Positions 1 through 6,498 of a stretch of 18,198 nt of DNA are shown here, piece by piece. The number at the start of each line of letters is the position of its first letter. Positions within the stretch are counted from its first letter, which is position 1. Made by a program: the position numbers and the translations under genes. The notes under the pieces are model-generated. The model was not told the origin of the DNA, did no database searches, and saw only the letters and a list, made by a program, of their open reading frames with translations. Origin of the DNA: JAVBME01 sp031552765 (GTDB taxonomy: Bacteria; Bacillota; Negativicutes; Acidaminococcales; JAISLQ01); NCBI GenBank assembly GCA_031552765.1, contig JAVBME010000034.1, positions 1 to 18,198 of the forward strand, in the 5' to 3' direction.

Positions 1-171
1 CAGTTGCCTTTGCCGACGCAGTCCGGCAACCAATTAACCCGCGCTCTGTAATGCATTTCGGCTGGCACTATACCGCGTCTTATAGGAACGACGCGGTATA
101 AAAATTACCATATGGCACGGTATAGCGCTTGCTACGGTTGCATTGGGTAGCGCGTCTGGAGGTGCTTTTGT
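1..171. other. Gene-free left edge of the window
   Basis: I see no credible coding region, tRNA or rRNA here. The notable structure is a perfect 11-bp inverted repeat at 69-100. A looser TTGCCG/CGGCAA pairing lies near the left edge (about positions 11-31). Short related pieces such as GGCACTATACC and GGCACGGTATAG occur about 50 bases apart. The function is unknown; it could be the 3' region of a gene outside the window or a structured RNA. Confidence 0.4.
69..100. repeat. Perfect 11-bp inverted repeat, 10-nt loop
   Basis: TATACCGCGTC at 69-79 is the exact reverse complement of GACGCGGTATA at 90-100, with a 10-base loop between. It is followed by AAAAATT rather than a T-run on the plus strand, and by GTGCC on the minus strand. 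It is therefore not a classical intrinsic terminator in either direction. It may be a structured RNA element, a protein-binding palindrome or a mobile repeat. Confidence 0.6.
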
Positions 172-402
172 CTACAGTCTGAGGCCGCCGGCATAGCCGG
201 CGGCCTCTAGTGTTTTATGCGGGTTCTTGTCCTTTTTTTTATTGTGCCCTCGTTTGTCGGCAGGGACATCCTGCTTGCGGACCAAAGTATCGGCGCTGGT
301 GATTTTTTCGATGAGCTCTTTTACTTTTATGTCGGTGATTACAGGCGGTTTGCGGTTGAAGAAGGAAGCGGCCATGTATGCGTGTTTGCCATAATTCTTC
401 AT
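172..402 (-). CDS. Small basic hypothetical protein
   Basis: The ORF encodes about 76 residues from an ATG at 402. A GTG three codons upstream is also in frame, but AAGGGG sits 8 bases before the ATG, which favours the ATG. The protein is hydrophilic: an N-terminal MKNYGKHAYM stretch, a predicted short helix (DIKVKELIEKI) and a Lys/His/Asp-rich region (DKRGHNKKKDKNPHK). It has no signal peptide or membrane segment. It lies 116 bases downstream of the acyl-CoA dehydrogenase on the same strand and could be cotranscribed. The last ten codons are made largely of a perfect GC-rich hairpin, so the C-terminus may be a by-product of that hairpin. I do not recognise the family. A plus-strand ORF overlaps it, but that one lacks a ribosome site. 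Confidence 0.5.
   Translation of the reverse strand: MKNYGKHAYMAASFFNRKPPVITDIKVKELIEKITSADTLVRKQDVPADKRGHNKKKDKNPHKTLEAAGYAGGLRL
181..207 (+). terminator. 12-bp GC-rich perfect hairpin
   Basis: GAGGCCGCCGGC at 181-192 pairs perfectly with GCCGGCGGCCTC at 196-207 around an ATA loop. On the plus strand it is followed by TAGTGTTTTATG, a weak T-tract, so it could end a transcript entering from the left. On the minus strand it falls inside the last codons of the small ORF and is not followed by T's. The terminator role is uncertain; the hairpin itself is clear. Confidence 0.4.
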
Positions 403-518
403 AGCAGGCACCCCTTTTTCTTTTGTCTGGGCAACGCTTGCTCCTTGTTTGCGATAGTTTTCATGTATTTTGCATATGTATTATGTCATAAACACGCCGG
501 GCAGGCAAAAGATGCAAA

Positions 519-2192
519 TTATACTTGTTTTTTCAAGGCTGCGGTCAACAGCGGCACTATTTCATAGAGGTCGCCGACTATTCCGTAGTCGGCATTGGCG
601 AAGATAGGCGCCTCCGGGTCGGAGTTGATAGCAGCTACGGTTTTGGCCTCTTTGATGCCGGCCAGGTGCTGGATTTGGCCGGATATGCCGACGGCCAGGT
701 AGAGGGAGCCTTTGAGTTTTTGCCCGGATATGCCGATAAATTTGTCCATCGGCAGCCATTTGCGTTCTTCGGCGAAGGGGCGGGAGCAGCCGATGGCCGC
801 GCCGAGCGCGTCGGCCAGGCTTTCTATGATGGCCAGGTCGCCCTGGGCGGAAAGGCCGATACCCACGCCGCACACCCGGTCGGCGGCGGCCAGGCTGCCG
901 CCGGGAACGGCGGACTTGGCCAGCAGGTTTTCTTTTTTCAGGTAGTCGATAAAGGCGGCTACTTTTTCTGCGGGTGAGCCGTCCTTTATGATAACGCCCT
1001 TGCGGCCGCCGGCCGGTTTTTTGTCTGCGGCAGGCGGTACGTCTTTTTTGCTTTTGCCGATGACGGCCTGCGAGATGATGAGGCGCTGTATTTCGTTGGT
1101 GCCTTCATAAATAGTACAGATCTTGGCGTCGCGGTACATGCGCTCGACGGCGAAGCCTTTGATGTAGCCGTAGCCGCCGTGTATTTGCACGGCGTCGTTT
1201 ACTACCTCAAGGCAGATATCTGAGGCGTACATTTTAGCCATGGCCGACTCGGCGCCAAAGGGGATGTGCTTTCCTTTCATGTCGGCGGCACTGTACACGA
1301 GGAGGCGGGCGGCGCGTATCTTGGTCGCCATGTCGGCCAGTTTGAAGGCTATGGACTGTTGCTCGGCTATCGAGCGGCCAAACTGGCTGCGTTCTTTGGC
1401 GTAGGAGAGGGCTTTTTCATAAGCGCCCTGGGCGATGCCAAGTGCCTGGGCCGCTATGCCTATGCGTCCTCCCTCGAGTGTCTGCATGGCTATTTTGAAG
1501 CCTTCGCCTTCTTTGCCGAGAAGGTTCTCTTTCGGCACCTTTACGTCTTTAAAAAGCAGCTCTGCGGTAGCGGAGGAGCGGATGCCCATTTTGTCGTAGT
1601 GCATGCCGTATGTGAAGCCCGGCCAGTCTTTTTCCACGATGAAGGCGCTGATGCCTTTAGTGCCGGTACCGGGCGCGGTGACGGCGAAGATTATGTATGT
1701 ATCGGCGAAACCACCGTTAGTGATGAAGATTTTTTTACCGTTCAAAAGGTAATGGTCGCCTTTTAGCATGGCGGTGGTTTCGGTGTGGCCGGCGTCCGAA
1801 CCGGCGTTGGGCTCAGTCAAGCCGAAAGCGCCGAGTTTTTCACCGGTCGCCAGGGGTTTGAGGTATTTCTGTTTTTGCTCTTGGGTGCCAAATTCCATGA
1901 TGGGGTTGGAGCCGAGCGAGACATGGGCCGATAGTATGACGCCTACGCCGGCGTCCACCCGGGATAGTTCTTCTACGGCGATAGCGTAGCAGATAGTATC
2001 TTTGCCGGCGCCGCCGTATTCTGTGGGAAAGGGCACGCCCATGACGCCAAGTTTGCCCATGGCTTTGACGACGTCTGCCGGAAAGGTATTGCCGGCGTCC
2101 CACTGCGCGGCAAAAGGCTCGACGGCGCTTTCGGCAAACTGGCGCACGCTGTCTTTGATGCGCTGCTGTTCATAAGTCAACTGAAAATCCAT
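519..2192 (-). CDS. Acyl-CoA dehydrogenase fused to an ETF-alpha FAD-binding domain
   Basis: This 557-residue flavoprotein should oxidise an acyl-CoA at C2-C3, or reduce an enoyl-CoA. Residues 1-380 form a complete acyl-CoA dehydrogenase. They include the FAD-side motif FGLTEPNAGSDAG (123-135), ERSQFGRSI, QIHGGYGYIKG, and IYEGTNEIQR with the expected catalytic base Glu363. A charged linker (about 380-438) leads to 439-557, which reads as the C-terminal FAD domain of ETF-alpha: ADALGAAIGCSR, LYLAVGISGQIQHLAG, INSDPEAPIF and DYGIVGDLYEIVP. Ordinary short-chain dehydrogenases are about 380 residues, so the tail is an added domain that may pass electrons within the same chain. No ETF-beta or separate ETF-alpha gene is in the window. 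The ETF arginine of SGGRG is replaced (CGVGIG, Ile445), and the GQTG threonine is replaced by Ser489. The ATG start has GGAG 8 bases upstream. Substrate and partner are unknown. Confidence 0.93.
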   Translation of the reverse strand: MDFQLTYEQQRIKDSVRQFAESAVEPFAAQWDAGNTFPADVVKAMGKLGVMGVPFPTEYGGAGKDTICYAIAVEELSRVDAGVGVILSAHVSLGSNPIMEFGTQEQKQKYLKPLATGEKLGAFGLTEPNAGSDAGHTETTAMLKGDHYLLNGKKIFITNGGFADTYIIFAVTAPGTGTKGISAFIVEKDWPGFTYGMHYDKMGIRSSATAELLFKDVKVPKENLLGKEGEGFKIAMQTLEGGRIGIAAQALGIAQGAYEKALSYAKERSQFGRSIAEQQSIAFKLADMATKIRAARLLVYSAADMKGKHIPFGAESAMAKMYASDICLEVVNDAVQIHGGYGYIKGFAVERMYRDAKICTIYEGTNEIQRLIISQAVIGKSKKDVPPAADKKPAGGRKGVIIKDGSPAEKVAAFIDYLKKENLLAKSAVPGGSLAAADRVCGVGIGLSAQGDLAIIESLADALGAAIGCSRPFAEERKWLPMDKFIGISGQKLKGSLYLAVGISGQIQHLAGIKEAKTVAAINSDPEAPIFANADYGIVGDLYEIVPLLTAALKKQV

Positions 2193-2353
2193 CTTATCAT
2201 CTCCATTACAGCAAATTTTTACTCGGGGTTGCCCTATTTTATATAATTATGATTTCGACATAAATGATAATTTTTCCTGTTTAGTTTTAATTATTTGTAG
2301 AATAAATTTGCAGTGAAGAAACTTTTTTATATATTCCTGAGTAAAAAAATACA

Positions 2354-2420
2354 ATCCCTCACTGTGTTCGGGATGACAGGATACATACTGTAAATTGTCA
2401 TTTCGACCGTAGTGAGGGAT
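2354..2420. repeat. Imperfect long palindrome, REP/MITE-like; terminator-like on the minus strand
   Basis: The 25-base arms at 2354-2378 and 2396-2420 are inverted copies matching at 20 of 25 positions (outer part ATCCCTCACT / AGTGAGGGAT, inner TGTCAT), with a 17-base loop. The arms resemble dispersed intergenic repeats of the TGTCATTTCGACC...GTGAGGGAT type that I know from many bacteria. Read on the minus strand the hairpin is followed by TGTATTTTTTTA. It may therefore also end transcription of the small protein gene 2446-2838 before the dehydrogenase. Confidence 0.7.
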
Positions 2421-2445
2421 ATTGTCCGGCTATTTGCAAGTGGGC

Positions 2446-2838
2446 TTATTTTGCTGTTATTGCTTTTTTGATGATGTCGCCTAGCAGTTTACTGTCATCT
2501 TCCGTCATATCGTCAAAGTTTATTTTTACTCTTGCTTGTGGTATATCGCTTTGTTTGGTGCGTTCATCATAAATTTTCTGGAGTTCGTCTGAGAGTTTAA
2601 AAGGCGGTTTATTGGGTCTTTCGCGTCTGTCCTGCGTCCGTCTGTCCTGCTGCAAGGGTCTTTCCTGTTGCGGCTTTTTTTCCTGCGGGGCAGGCTTTTC
2701 CTGTTGTTTGGGCTGGGTTTGCGGTTGCTCGCCGCGCTCGCTTTTAGGTTTATGGGGCCGGCGCGGCCTTCTGGGTTTGCCGCTTTGTTCCGGGTTGCTT
2801 TGCTGTTGCGTTTTTGGGGTTTCTGCTTCGTTCTTCAT
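2446..2838 (-). CDS. Pro/Gln/Lys/Arg-rich small protein with a short C-terminal domain
   Basis: This 130-residue protein has a low-complexity, strongly basic N-terminal two-thirds (repeated PRRPRRPHKPK, QPKQQEKPAP and QQDRRTQDRRERP patterns). A more ordinary C-terminus follows, from about residue 80 (PPFKLSDELQKIYDE through INFDDMTEDDSKLLGDIIKKAI). There is no signal peptide or membrane segment. The tail looks disordered and could bind nucleic acid or a partner, but this is inference only. The start is supported by GAGGT 6 bases upstream of the ATG and by a sigma-70-like promoter at 2873-2901. The gene is divergent from the lipoprotein pair, and its end lies next to a palindromic repeat that can act as its terminator. 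I do not recognise the family. Confidence 0.75.
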   Translation of the reverse strand: MKNEAETPKTQQQSNPEQSGKPRRPRRPHKPKSERGEQPQTQPKQQEKPAPQEKKPQQERPLQQDRRTQDRRERPNKPPFKLSDELQKIYDERTKQSDIPQARVKINFDDMTEDDSKLLGDIIKKAITAK

Positions 2839-2872
2839 ATTGTACCTCGCTTGCAGTGTTGTCTTTGCTTAG

Positions 2873-2901
2873 ATTATACCACAGGCTGGCCGGACATGTA
2901 A
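2873..2901 (-). promoter_or_regulatory. Sigma-70-type promoter for the PQK-rich protein gene
   Basis: On the minus strand, TTACAT (2896-2901) and TATAAT (2873-2878) are separated by exactly 17 bases. They lie about 35 bases upstream of the ATG at 2838. The -10 is a full consensus match; the -35 matches 4 of 6. Confidence 0.65.
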
Positions 2902-2926
2902 TTAATTATCTTGTGCAGTTGATGTG

Positions 2927-2955
2927 TTGAAAATAAACAGGAAAAAATGTATAAT
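2927..2955 (+). promoter_or_regulatory. Sigma-70-type promoter for the lipoprotein pair
   Basis: TTGAAA (2927-2932) and TATAAT (2950-2955) are separated by 17 bases, close to consensus. Transcription should begin near 2962, giving a leader of about 34 bases that ends in a GGGAGG ribosome site (2985-2990) before the ATG at 2996. It is divergent from the promoter at 2873-2901, with only 25 bases between the two -35 boxes. Confidence 0.75.
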
Positions 2956-2995
2956 AACTTATATTGTCTAATATTTACCAAAAAGGGAGGATTTT

Positions 2996-3562
2996 ATGTT
3001 TAAAAGATTTGCAGCATTATTGATAGTAGGTCTGCTGGCCGCCGGTTTAGTGGCAGGCTGCGGCGGCGGCAGTCCGCTAAAGAAAGGCTTCGGCGACGTA
3101 TTGCATGACAAAGCGGCCGCGAAAAAAGCCTATGAAGAAATGAAGGCCAAGGGCGGCACGCCGCTGATGATATTCCAGAATGTAAATTTCAGCTCTGACT
3201 TTATCAATTTTAGCCGTCAGGATCAGAAAAAGAAGGAAAATGTGGACAATTTCACCTGGAACGAAAGTCAGGGCTGGACAGGTCCGACCGCTGCCAAACT
3301 GCGGGGCGACGGCAAACTGGAAGATAACCTCTTTAACGCCGACGAAGTGAACTGGGAAGCTATCCCGGACTTTGTCGCCCAGGTGGAAAAAGAAGCCAAG
3401 ACCCAGGGCATAGAAAAAGCCAAAGTGAGCGGCATCATGGTCATGTTCAACGTGCGTTCGCAGAAGCTGTATTTTAGCGCCACTGTCAAAGGCGAGCGCA
3501 AGGATGCCAGCGCGGACGGCGATGTAAAGACAGGTAAAATGACGTCCTTTAAAGTAAGATAA
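2996..3562 (+). CDS. Lipoprotein, first of a tandem paralogous pair
   Basis: This 188-residue protein has a type II signal peptide: basic MFKR, a hydrophobic core, and lipobox LVAGC with Cys22 as the predicted acylated residue. A Gly-rich spacer follows, then a mature domain beginning near KGFGDVLHDKAAAKKAYEEM. It is probably anchored on the outer face of the cytoplasmic membrane or in an outer membrane. The mature part has a helical N-terminus, a central KLEDNLFNADEVNWEAIPDF motif, and a strand-like C-terminus (VMFNVRSQKLYFSATVKGERKDA). It is closely related to the protein at 3662-4276 across the whole mature region. The family is not recognised. The ATG has GGGAGG 5 bases upstream and sits behind a near-consensus promoter. 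Confidence 0.88.
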   Translation: MFKRFAALLIVGLLAAGLVAGCGGGSPLKKGFGDVLHDKAAAKKAYEEMKAKGGTPLMIFQNVNFSSDFINFSRQDQKKKENVDNFTWNESQGWTGPTAAKLRGDGKLEDNLFNADEVNWEAIPDFVAQVEKEAKTQGIEKAKVSGIMVMFNVRSQKLYFSATVKGERKDASADGDVKTGKMTSFKVR

Positions 3563-3572
3563 GTAACTGCTG

Positions 3573-3603
3573 GCGGCCGGTGTATCATTACGCCGGCCGC
3601 TTT
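3573..3603 (+). terminator. GC hairpin between the paired lipoprotein genes
   Basis: GCGGCCGG (3573-3580) pairs with CCGGCCGC (3593-3600) around a 12-base loop and is followed by only TTT. It is probably a weak or partial terminator. If leaky, it would attenuate expression of the second copy, which has its own strong ribosome site but no clear promoter. Confidence 0.5.
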
Positions 3604-3661
3604 GTACATCAACGGGTATTAGCATAAATAACGCATTTATACAGTTAAGAGGAGGAGAAAG

Positions 3662-4276
3662 ATGTTTAAAAGATTAGTTTTAGTATTTGTAACGGCGGTG
3701 TTGGCAACCGGCATGCTAACCGGCTGCGGCGGCTCTGGCGACAAGAAGGAGGGCGGCAAGGCTGCCAGCCCGGTCAGCAGCGCTAAACCGGAGGTAAAAG
3801 GTTTTGGCGATGTTTATCATGACAAGGCGGCGGCGAAAAAGGCCTACGAGGAGATGAAAACAAAAGGCGGCACGCCGCTGATGATATTCCAGAATGTTCT
3901 TTTTAGACCTGATCACATCAGCTTTAAACGCCAGGACCAGAATAAAAAGGAAAATGTGGACGACTTTACCTGGAACCCTAGCAATGGCTGGCGGGGGCCC
4001 TCTGCCGTCAAACTGAGCGGCGGCGGTAAACTGGAAGACAACCTCTTTAATGCCGACGAAGTGAACTGGGAAGCTATCCCGGACTTTGTCGCCCAGGTGG
4101 AAAAAGAAGCCAAAGATAAAGGCATAGAAAAAGCCGAGATTAGCAGCGTCATGGTCATGATGAATGTACGCCAGGGGACGGTCTACCTTACCGCCAGCGT
4201 CAAGGGCGAGCGCAAGGACGCCAGCGCCGAGGGCGATATCAAGACAGGAAAGATGACTTCTTTCCGGATAAGGTAA
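3662..4276 (+). CDS. Lipoprotein, second of a tandem paralogous pair
   Basis: This 204-residue paralogue of the upstream gene has signal peptide MFKRLVLVFVTAVLATGMLTGC, with predicted lipid attachment at Cys22. It differs by a longer, Lys/Ser/Pro-rich spacer after the cysteine (about residues 23-44). The mature domain aligns without large gaps, and the segment around KLEDNLFNADEVNWEAIPDF is identical at protein level. A strong AAGAGGAGG ribosome site lies 6 bases upstream of the ATG. It ends at the strong hairpin 4291-4325. The duplication could provide subfunctions or dosage, but no function can be assigned from sequence. No transporter or enzyme gene in the same unit hints at a partner. Confidence 0.88.
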   Translation: MFKRLVLVFVTAVLATGMLTGCGGSGDKKEGGKAASPVSSAKPEVKGFGDVYHDKAAAKKAYEEMKTKGGTPLMIFQNVLFRPDHISFKRQDQNKKENVDDFTWNPSNGWRGPSAVKLSGGGKLEDNLFNADEVNWEAIPDFVAQVEKEAKDKGIEKAEISSVMVMMNVRQGTVYLTASVKGERKDASAEGDIKTGKMTSFRIR

Positions 4277-4290
4277 ATTTATATTGTAGT

Positions 4291-4325
4291 CCCGGTATGG
4301 CATCGCCATACCGGGTTTTGTCTTT
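4291..4325 (+). terminator. Rho-independent terminator of the lipoprotein pair
   Basis: CCCGGTATGGC (4291-4301) and GCCATACCGGG (4305-4315) form a perfect 11-bp stem with an ATC loop, followed by TTTTGTCTTT. It is 15 bases after the stop codon of the second lipoprotein and separates that unit from the racemase unit. Confidence 0.88.
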
Positions 4326-4328
4326 ATG

Positions 4329-4337
4329 TGGTATAAT
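4329..4337 (+). promoter_or_regulatory. Extended -10 promoter of the racemase-amidase unit
   Basis: TGG immediately precedes a perfect TATAAT (4332-4337), giving an extended -10. No good -35 is visible because the preceding terminator stem occupies that position. Predicted initiation is near 4344, which argues against the in-frame ATG at 4346 as the translation start. Confidence 0.55.
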
Positions 4338-4369
4338 TTTTGTAAATGTTTCCAAGGAAGTGTATGGAT

Positions 4370-5059
4370 ATGAAAGCTATCGGTCTTATCGGCGGTATGA
4401 GCTGGGAGAGTACTGTCCATTACTATGAAATAATAAACAGGACGGTCGCCCGCGAGCTGGGCGGGCACCACTCGGCGCGCTGCCTTTTATACAGCGTGGA
4501 TTTCCAGCCGATAGTGGACTGCCAGCAGGCCGGGCGCTGGGAAGAGGCCGGCAGAGCGCTGGCGGACGTGGCAAAACGGCTGGAGGGGGCTGGGGCGGAC
4601 TGCATAGTCATCTGTACAAATACCATGCATAAAGTGGCCGATCAGATAGCGGCGGCAGTCGGTATACCGCTCCTGCACATAGCGGAGGTGACAGCGGACG
4701 AGCTTTTGGCTGCCGGGATAAAAAAAGTGGGACTTACCGGGACGAAATACACCATGCAGCAGGATTTTTACAAGGAAAAGCTTGCCGGGCGCGGCATAGA
4801 GGTGCTGGCGCCGGAAGAAGGCGTTATGGACAGGCTGAATGCCATCATTTTTGATGAACTTTGCCTGGGTGTGATAAAAGAAGAGTCGCGCGCGTATTTT
4901 GTGGCGGCAATCGAAGATTTGTCCGCGCGCGGCGCCCAGGGGGTGATACTCGGCTGTACCGAGATCGGCATGTTGGTAGGGCAAAAGGATACTCAGACGC
5001 CGCTATTTGATACAACGGAAATACACGCCCGCCGGGCGGCGCTTCTGGCGCTCAGATAA
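4370..5059 (+). CDS. Aspartate/glutamate-type amino acid racemase
   Basis: This is a cofactor-independent racemase of the Asp/Glu/hydantoin superfamily, 229 residues from the chosen start. The N-terminal IGLIGGMSWEST is typical. The two catalytic cysteines expected for two-base racemisation are present: Cys82 in ICTNTMHK and Cys196 in LGCTEIG. The sequence resembles aspartate racemases and the broad-specificity YgeA group, so the substrate is not fixed. An ATG at 4346 is also in frame but would lie right at the predicted transcript start. AGGAAG (4355-4360) sits 9 bases before the ATG at 4370, which begins the family-typical MKAIGLIGG. It is followed 12 bases later by the amidase, probably in one operon, suggesting processing of a D- or L-amino acid amide or derivative (inference). 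Confidence 0.9.
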   Translation: MKAIGLIGGMSWESTVHYYEIINRTVARELGGHHSARCLLYSVDFQPIVDCQQAGRWEEAGRALADVAKRLEGAGADCIVICTNTMHKVADQIAAAVGIPLLHIAEVTADELLAAGIKKVGLTGTKYTMQQDFYKEKLAGRGIEVLAPEEGVMDRLNAIIFDELCLGVIKEESRAYFVAAIEDLSARGAQGVILGCTEIGMLVGQKDTQTPLFDTTEIHARRAALLALR

Positions 5060-5071
5060 GGAGGGTTTGCT

Positions 5072-6481
5072 GTGCAGGATATTACGATGATCAGCCTGGC
5101 TCAAGCGGCAGAATTGGTAAGAACAGGCAAAGTATCGCCGGTAGAACTGGTGGAGGCCTGCCTTAAAAGGACGGAGAACTTGCAGGGTGAGCTGAACGCT
5201 TATATCACCCTCTTGGCGGACGAGGCGCGGGCGGCGGCCAAAAAGGCTGAAAAAGAAGTGAAAACGGGCTATAAAGGGCCGCTGCACGGCATACCGGTGG
5301 CCTTAAAAGACCTTTTTAATTTAAAGGGCGTCCGGGTGACAGCCGGCTCGGAGCTGATGCTGGGCAATATACCGGACTGGGATTCCACCGTGGTGGCGCG
5401 GCTGAAAGCGGCGGGCGCCATAATCATGGGCACGCTCAATACGCACGAGTGGGCGCTCGGCCCGACGAACGAAGAATCATATTTCGGCCCCAGCCGTAAC
5501 CCCTGGGACGCGAAAAAAATACCGGGCGGCTCCTCCGGCGGCTCGGCGGTAGCTGTGGCTACCGGCATGGTATATATGGCTATGGGCACAGATGCCGGCG
5601 GCTCCATCAGCATACCTTCCGCCATGTGCGGCAGTGTCGGTTTAAAGCCTAATAACGGGCGGGTGAGCCTGTACGGCATGGTACCGATAAGTTTCAACCT
5701 CGACCATCCCGGCCCGATGACGAGAAGCGTACTTGATGCGGCGATAACAATGGATGCGCTTACTGGGCCAGACCCGCTCGACCCTTGCCCGGGGAGGCTG
5801 GACGACGCTACGACCAATTACGCTACGGCGCTGGCTGGCGTAAAAGACCTGCGAGGCCGCATTATCGGGCTGCCGACGAACTTTTTCTTCGACAAGACAA
5901 ATGACGAGATAGAAAAACTGCTGCGGGCTGCGGTGGAAGTTTTAAAAGAACTGGGCGCGACCATCAAGGAAATACATGTGCCCGACCTAGAGACCGTGCC
6001 GGCGACTACCGCCACCATCATGTTCTGTGAGGCGGCGTATGCACACCAGCAACGCTTTGCCGCGCACAGCGACAAGTATACGCCGGGCGTCAGGCAGCGT
6101 ATAGAAAAGGGGTTGAAGATAACCGCTCTTGACTATATCAACGCTTTGAAAGAACGCGAGCGGGTAAAAGCCTCCTGGGCGGAAACCACCGAGGGGCTTG
6201 ATGCCGTAGTCGTGCCCACTACGCCGATAACCGCCTATGACATAGGCACATGGGAATTGGAGATAAAAGGTAAAATGGAAGACGCCCGTACTATGTGCGG
6301 CTACCATACGCGCCTCGCCAATCTGACCGGCGCGCCGGCACTCTCTGTGCCCTGCGGCTTTAGTGGTGGGCTGCCTGTCGGCATGATGCTCTTGGGGCGC
6401 TATAAAGGAGAAGGGGAACTGCTGGCTGTAGCGCACGCCTATGAACAGGCCAGGCCGTTTAAGTATAAGGAGTATAAATAA
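5072..6481 (+). CDS. Amidase-signature family amidohydrolase
   Basis: This 469-residue enzyme hydrolyses an amide to a carboxylate and an amine or ammonia. The Ser-cisSer-Lys triad is readable: Lys79 in VALKD, Ser154 or Ser155 in PGGSSGGSA, and nucleophile Ser178 in TDAGGSIS. The spacing is that of GatA-type amidases. The length suits a single amidase domain, with no signal peptide. It is probably not GatA, because no gatB or gatC is next to it and the C-terminal half is divergent; a catabolic amidase is more likely, substrate unknown. The GTG start at 5072 has an excellent AAGGAGGG 6 bases upstream. A downstream ATG five codons in lacks one. It sits between the racemase (12-bp gap) and a lipoprotein (17-bp gap), all apparently one transcript. 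Confidence 0.92.
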   Translation: MQDITMISLAQAAELVRTGKVSPVELVEACLKRTENLQGELNAYITLLADEARAAAKKAEKEVKTGYKGPLHGIPVALKDLFNLKGVRVTAGSELMLGNIPDWDSTVVARLKAAGAIIMGTLNTHEWALGPTNEESYFGPSRNPWDAKKIPGGSSGGSAVAVATGMVYMAMGTDAGGSISIPSAMCGSVGLKPNNGRVSLYGMVPISFNLDHPGPMTRSVLDAAITMDALTGPDPLDPCPGRLDDATTNYATALAGVKDLRGRIIGLPTNFFFDKTNDEIEKLLRAAVEVLKELGATIKEIHVPDLETVPATTATIMFCEAAYAHQQRFAAHSDKYTPGVRQRIEKGLKITALDYINALKERERVKASWAETTEGLDAVVVPTTPITAYDIGTWELEIKGKMEDARTMCGYHTRLANLTGAPALSVPCGFSGGLPVGMMLLGRYKGEGELLAVAHAYEQARPFKYKEYK

Positions 6482-6498
6482 TATTTCAGGAGAAAAAC

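Noticed and set aside
1..171. tRNA or other standard RNA gene
   Set aside because: No T-loop motif, anticodon arm or CCA end could be placed; only isolated inverted repeats are visible.
217..977. Plus-strand ORFs opposite the small basic ORF and the dehydrogenase C-terminus
   Set aside because: They overlap a recognisable ETF-alpha domain on the other strand, lack ribosome sites and show no protein motif.
3716..4471. 251-codon minus-strand ORF opposite the second lipoprotein
   Set aside because: A similar shadow ORF appears opposite the first paralogue; both simply mirror the duplicated plus-strand genes, and the plus-strand products have lipoboxes and ribosome sites.
5072..6481. GatA subunit of the tRNA amidotransferase
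   Set aside because: The triad spacing matches GatA, but there is no gatC or gatB beside it. The pairing with a racemase and a divergent C-terminal half favour a catabolic amidase.
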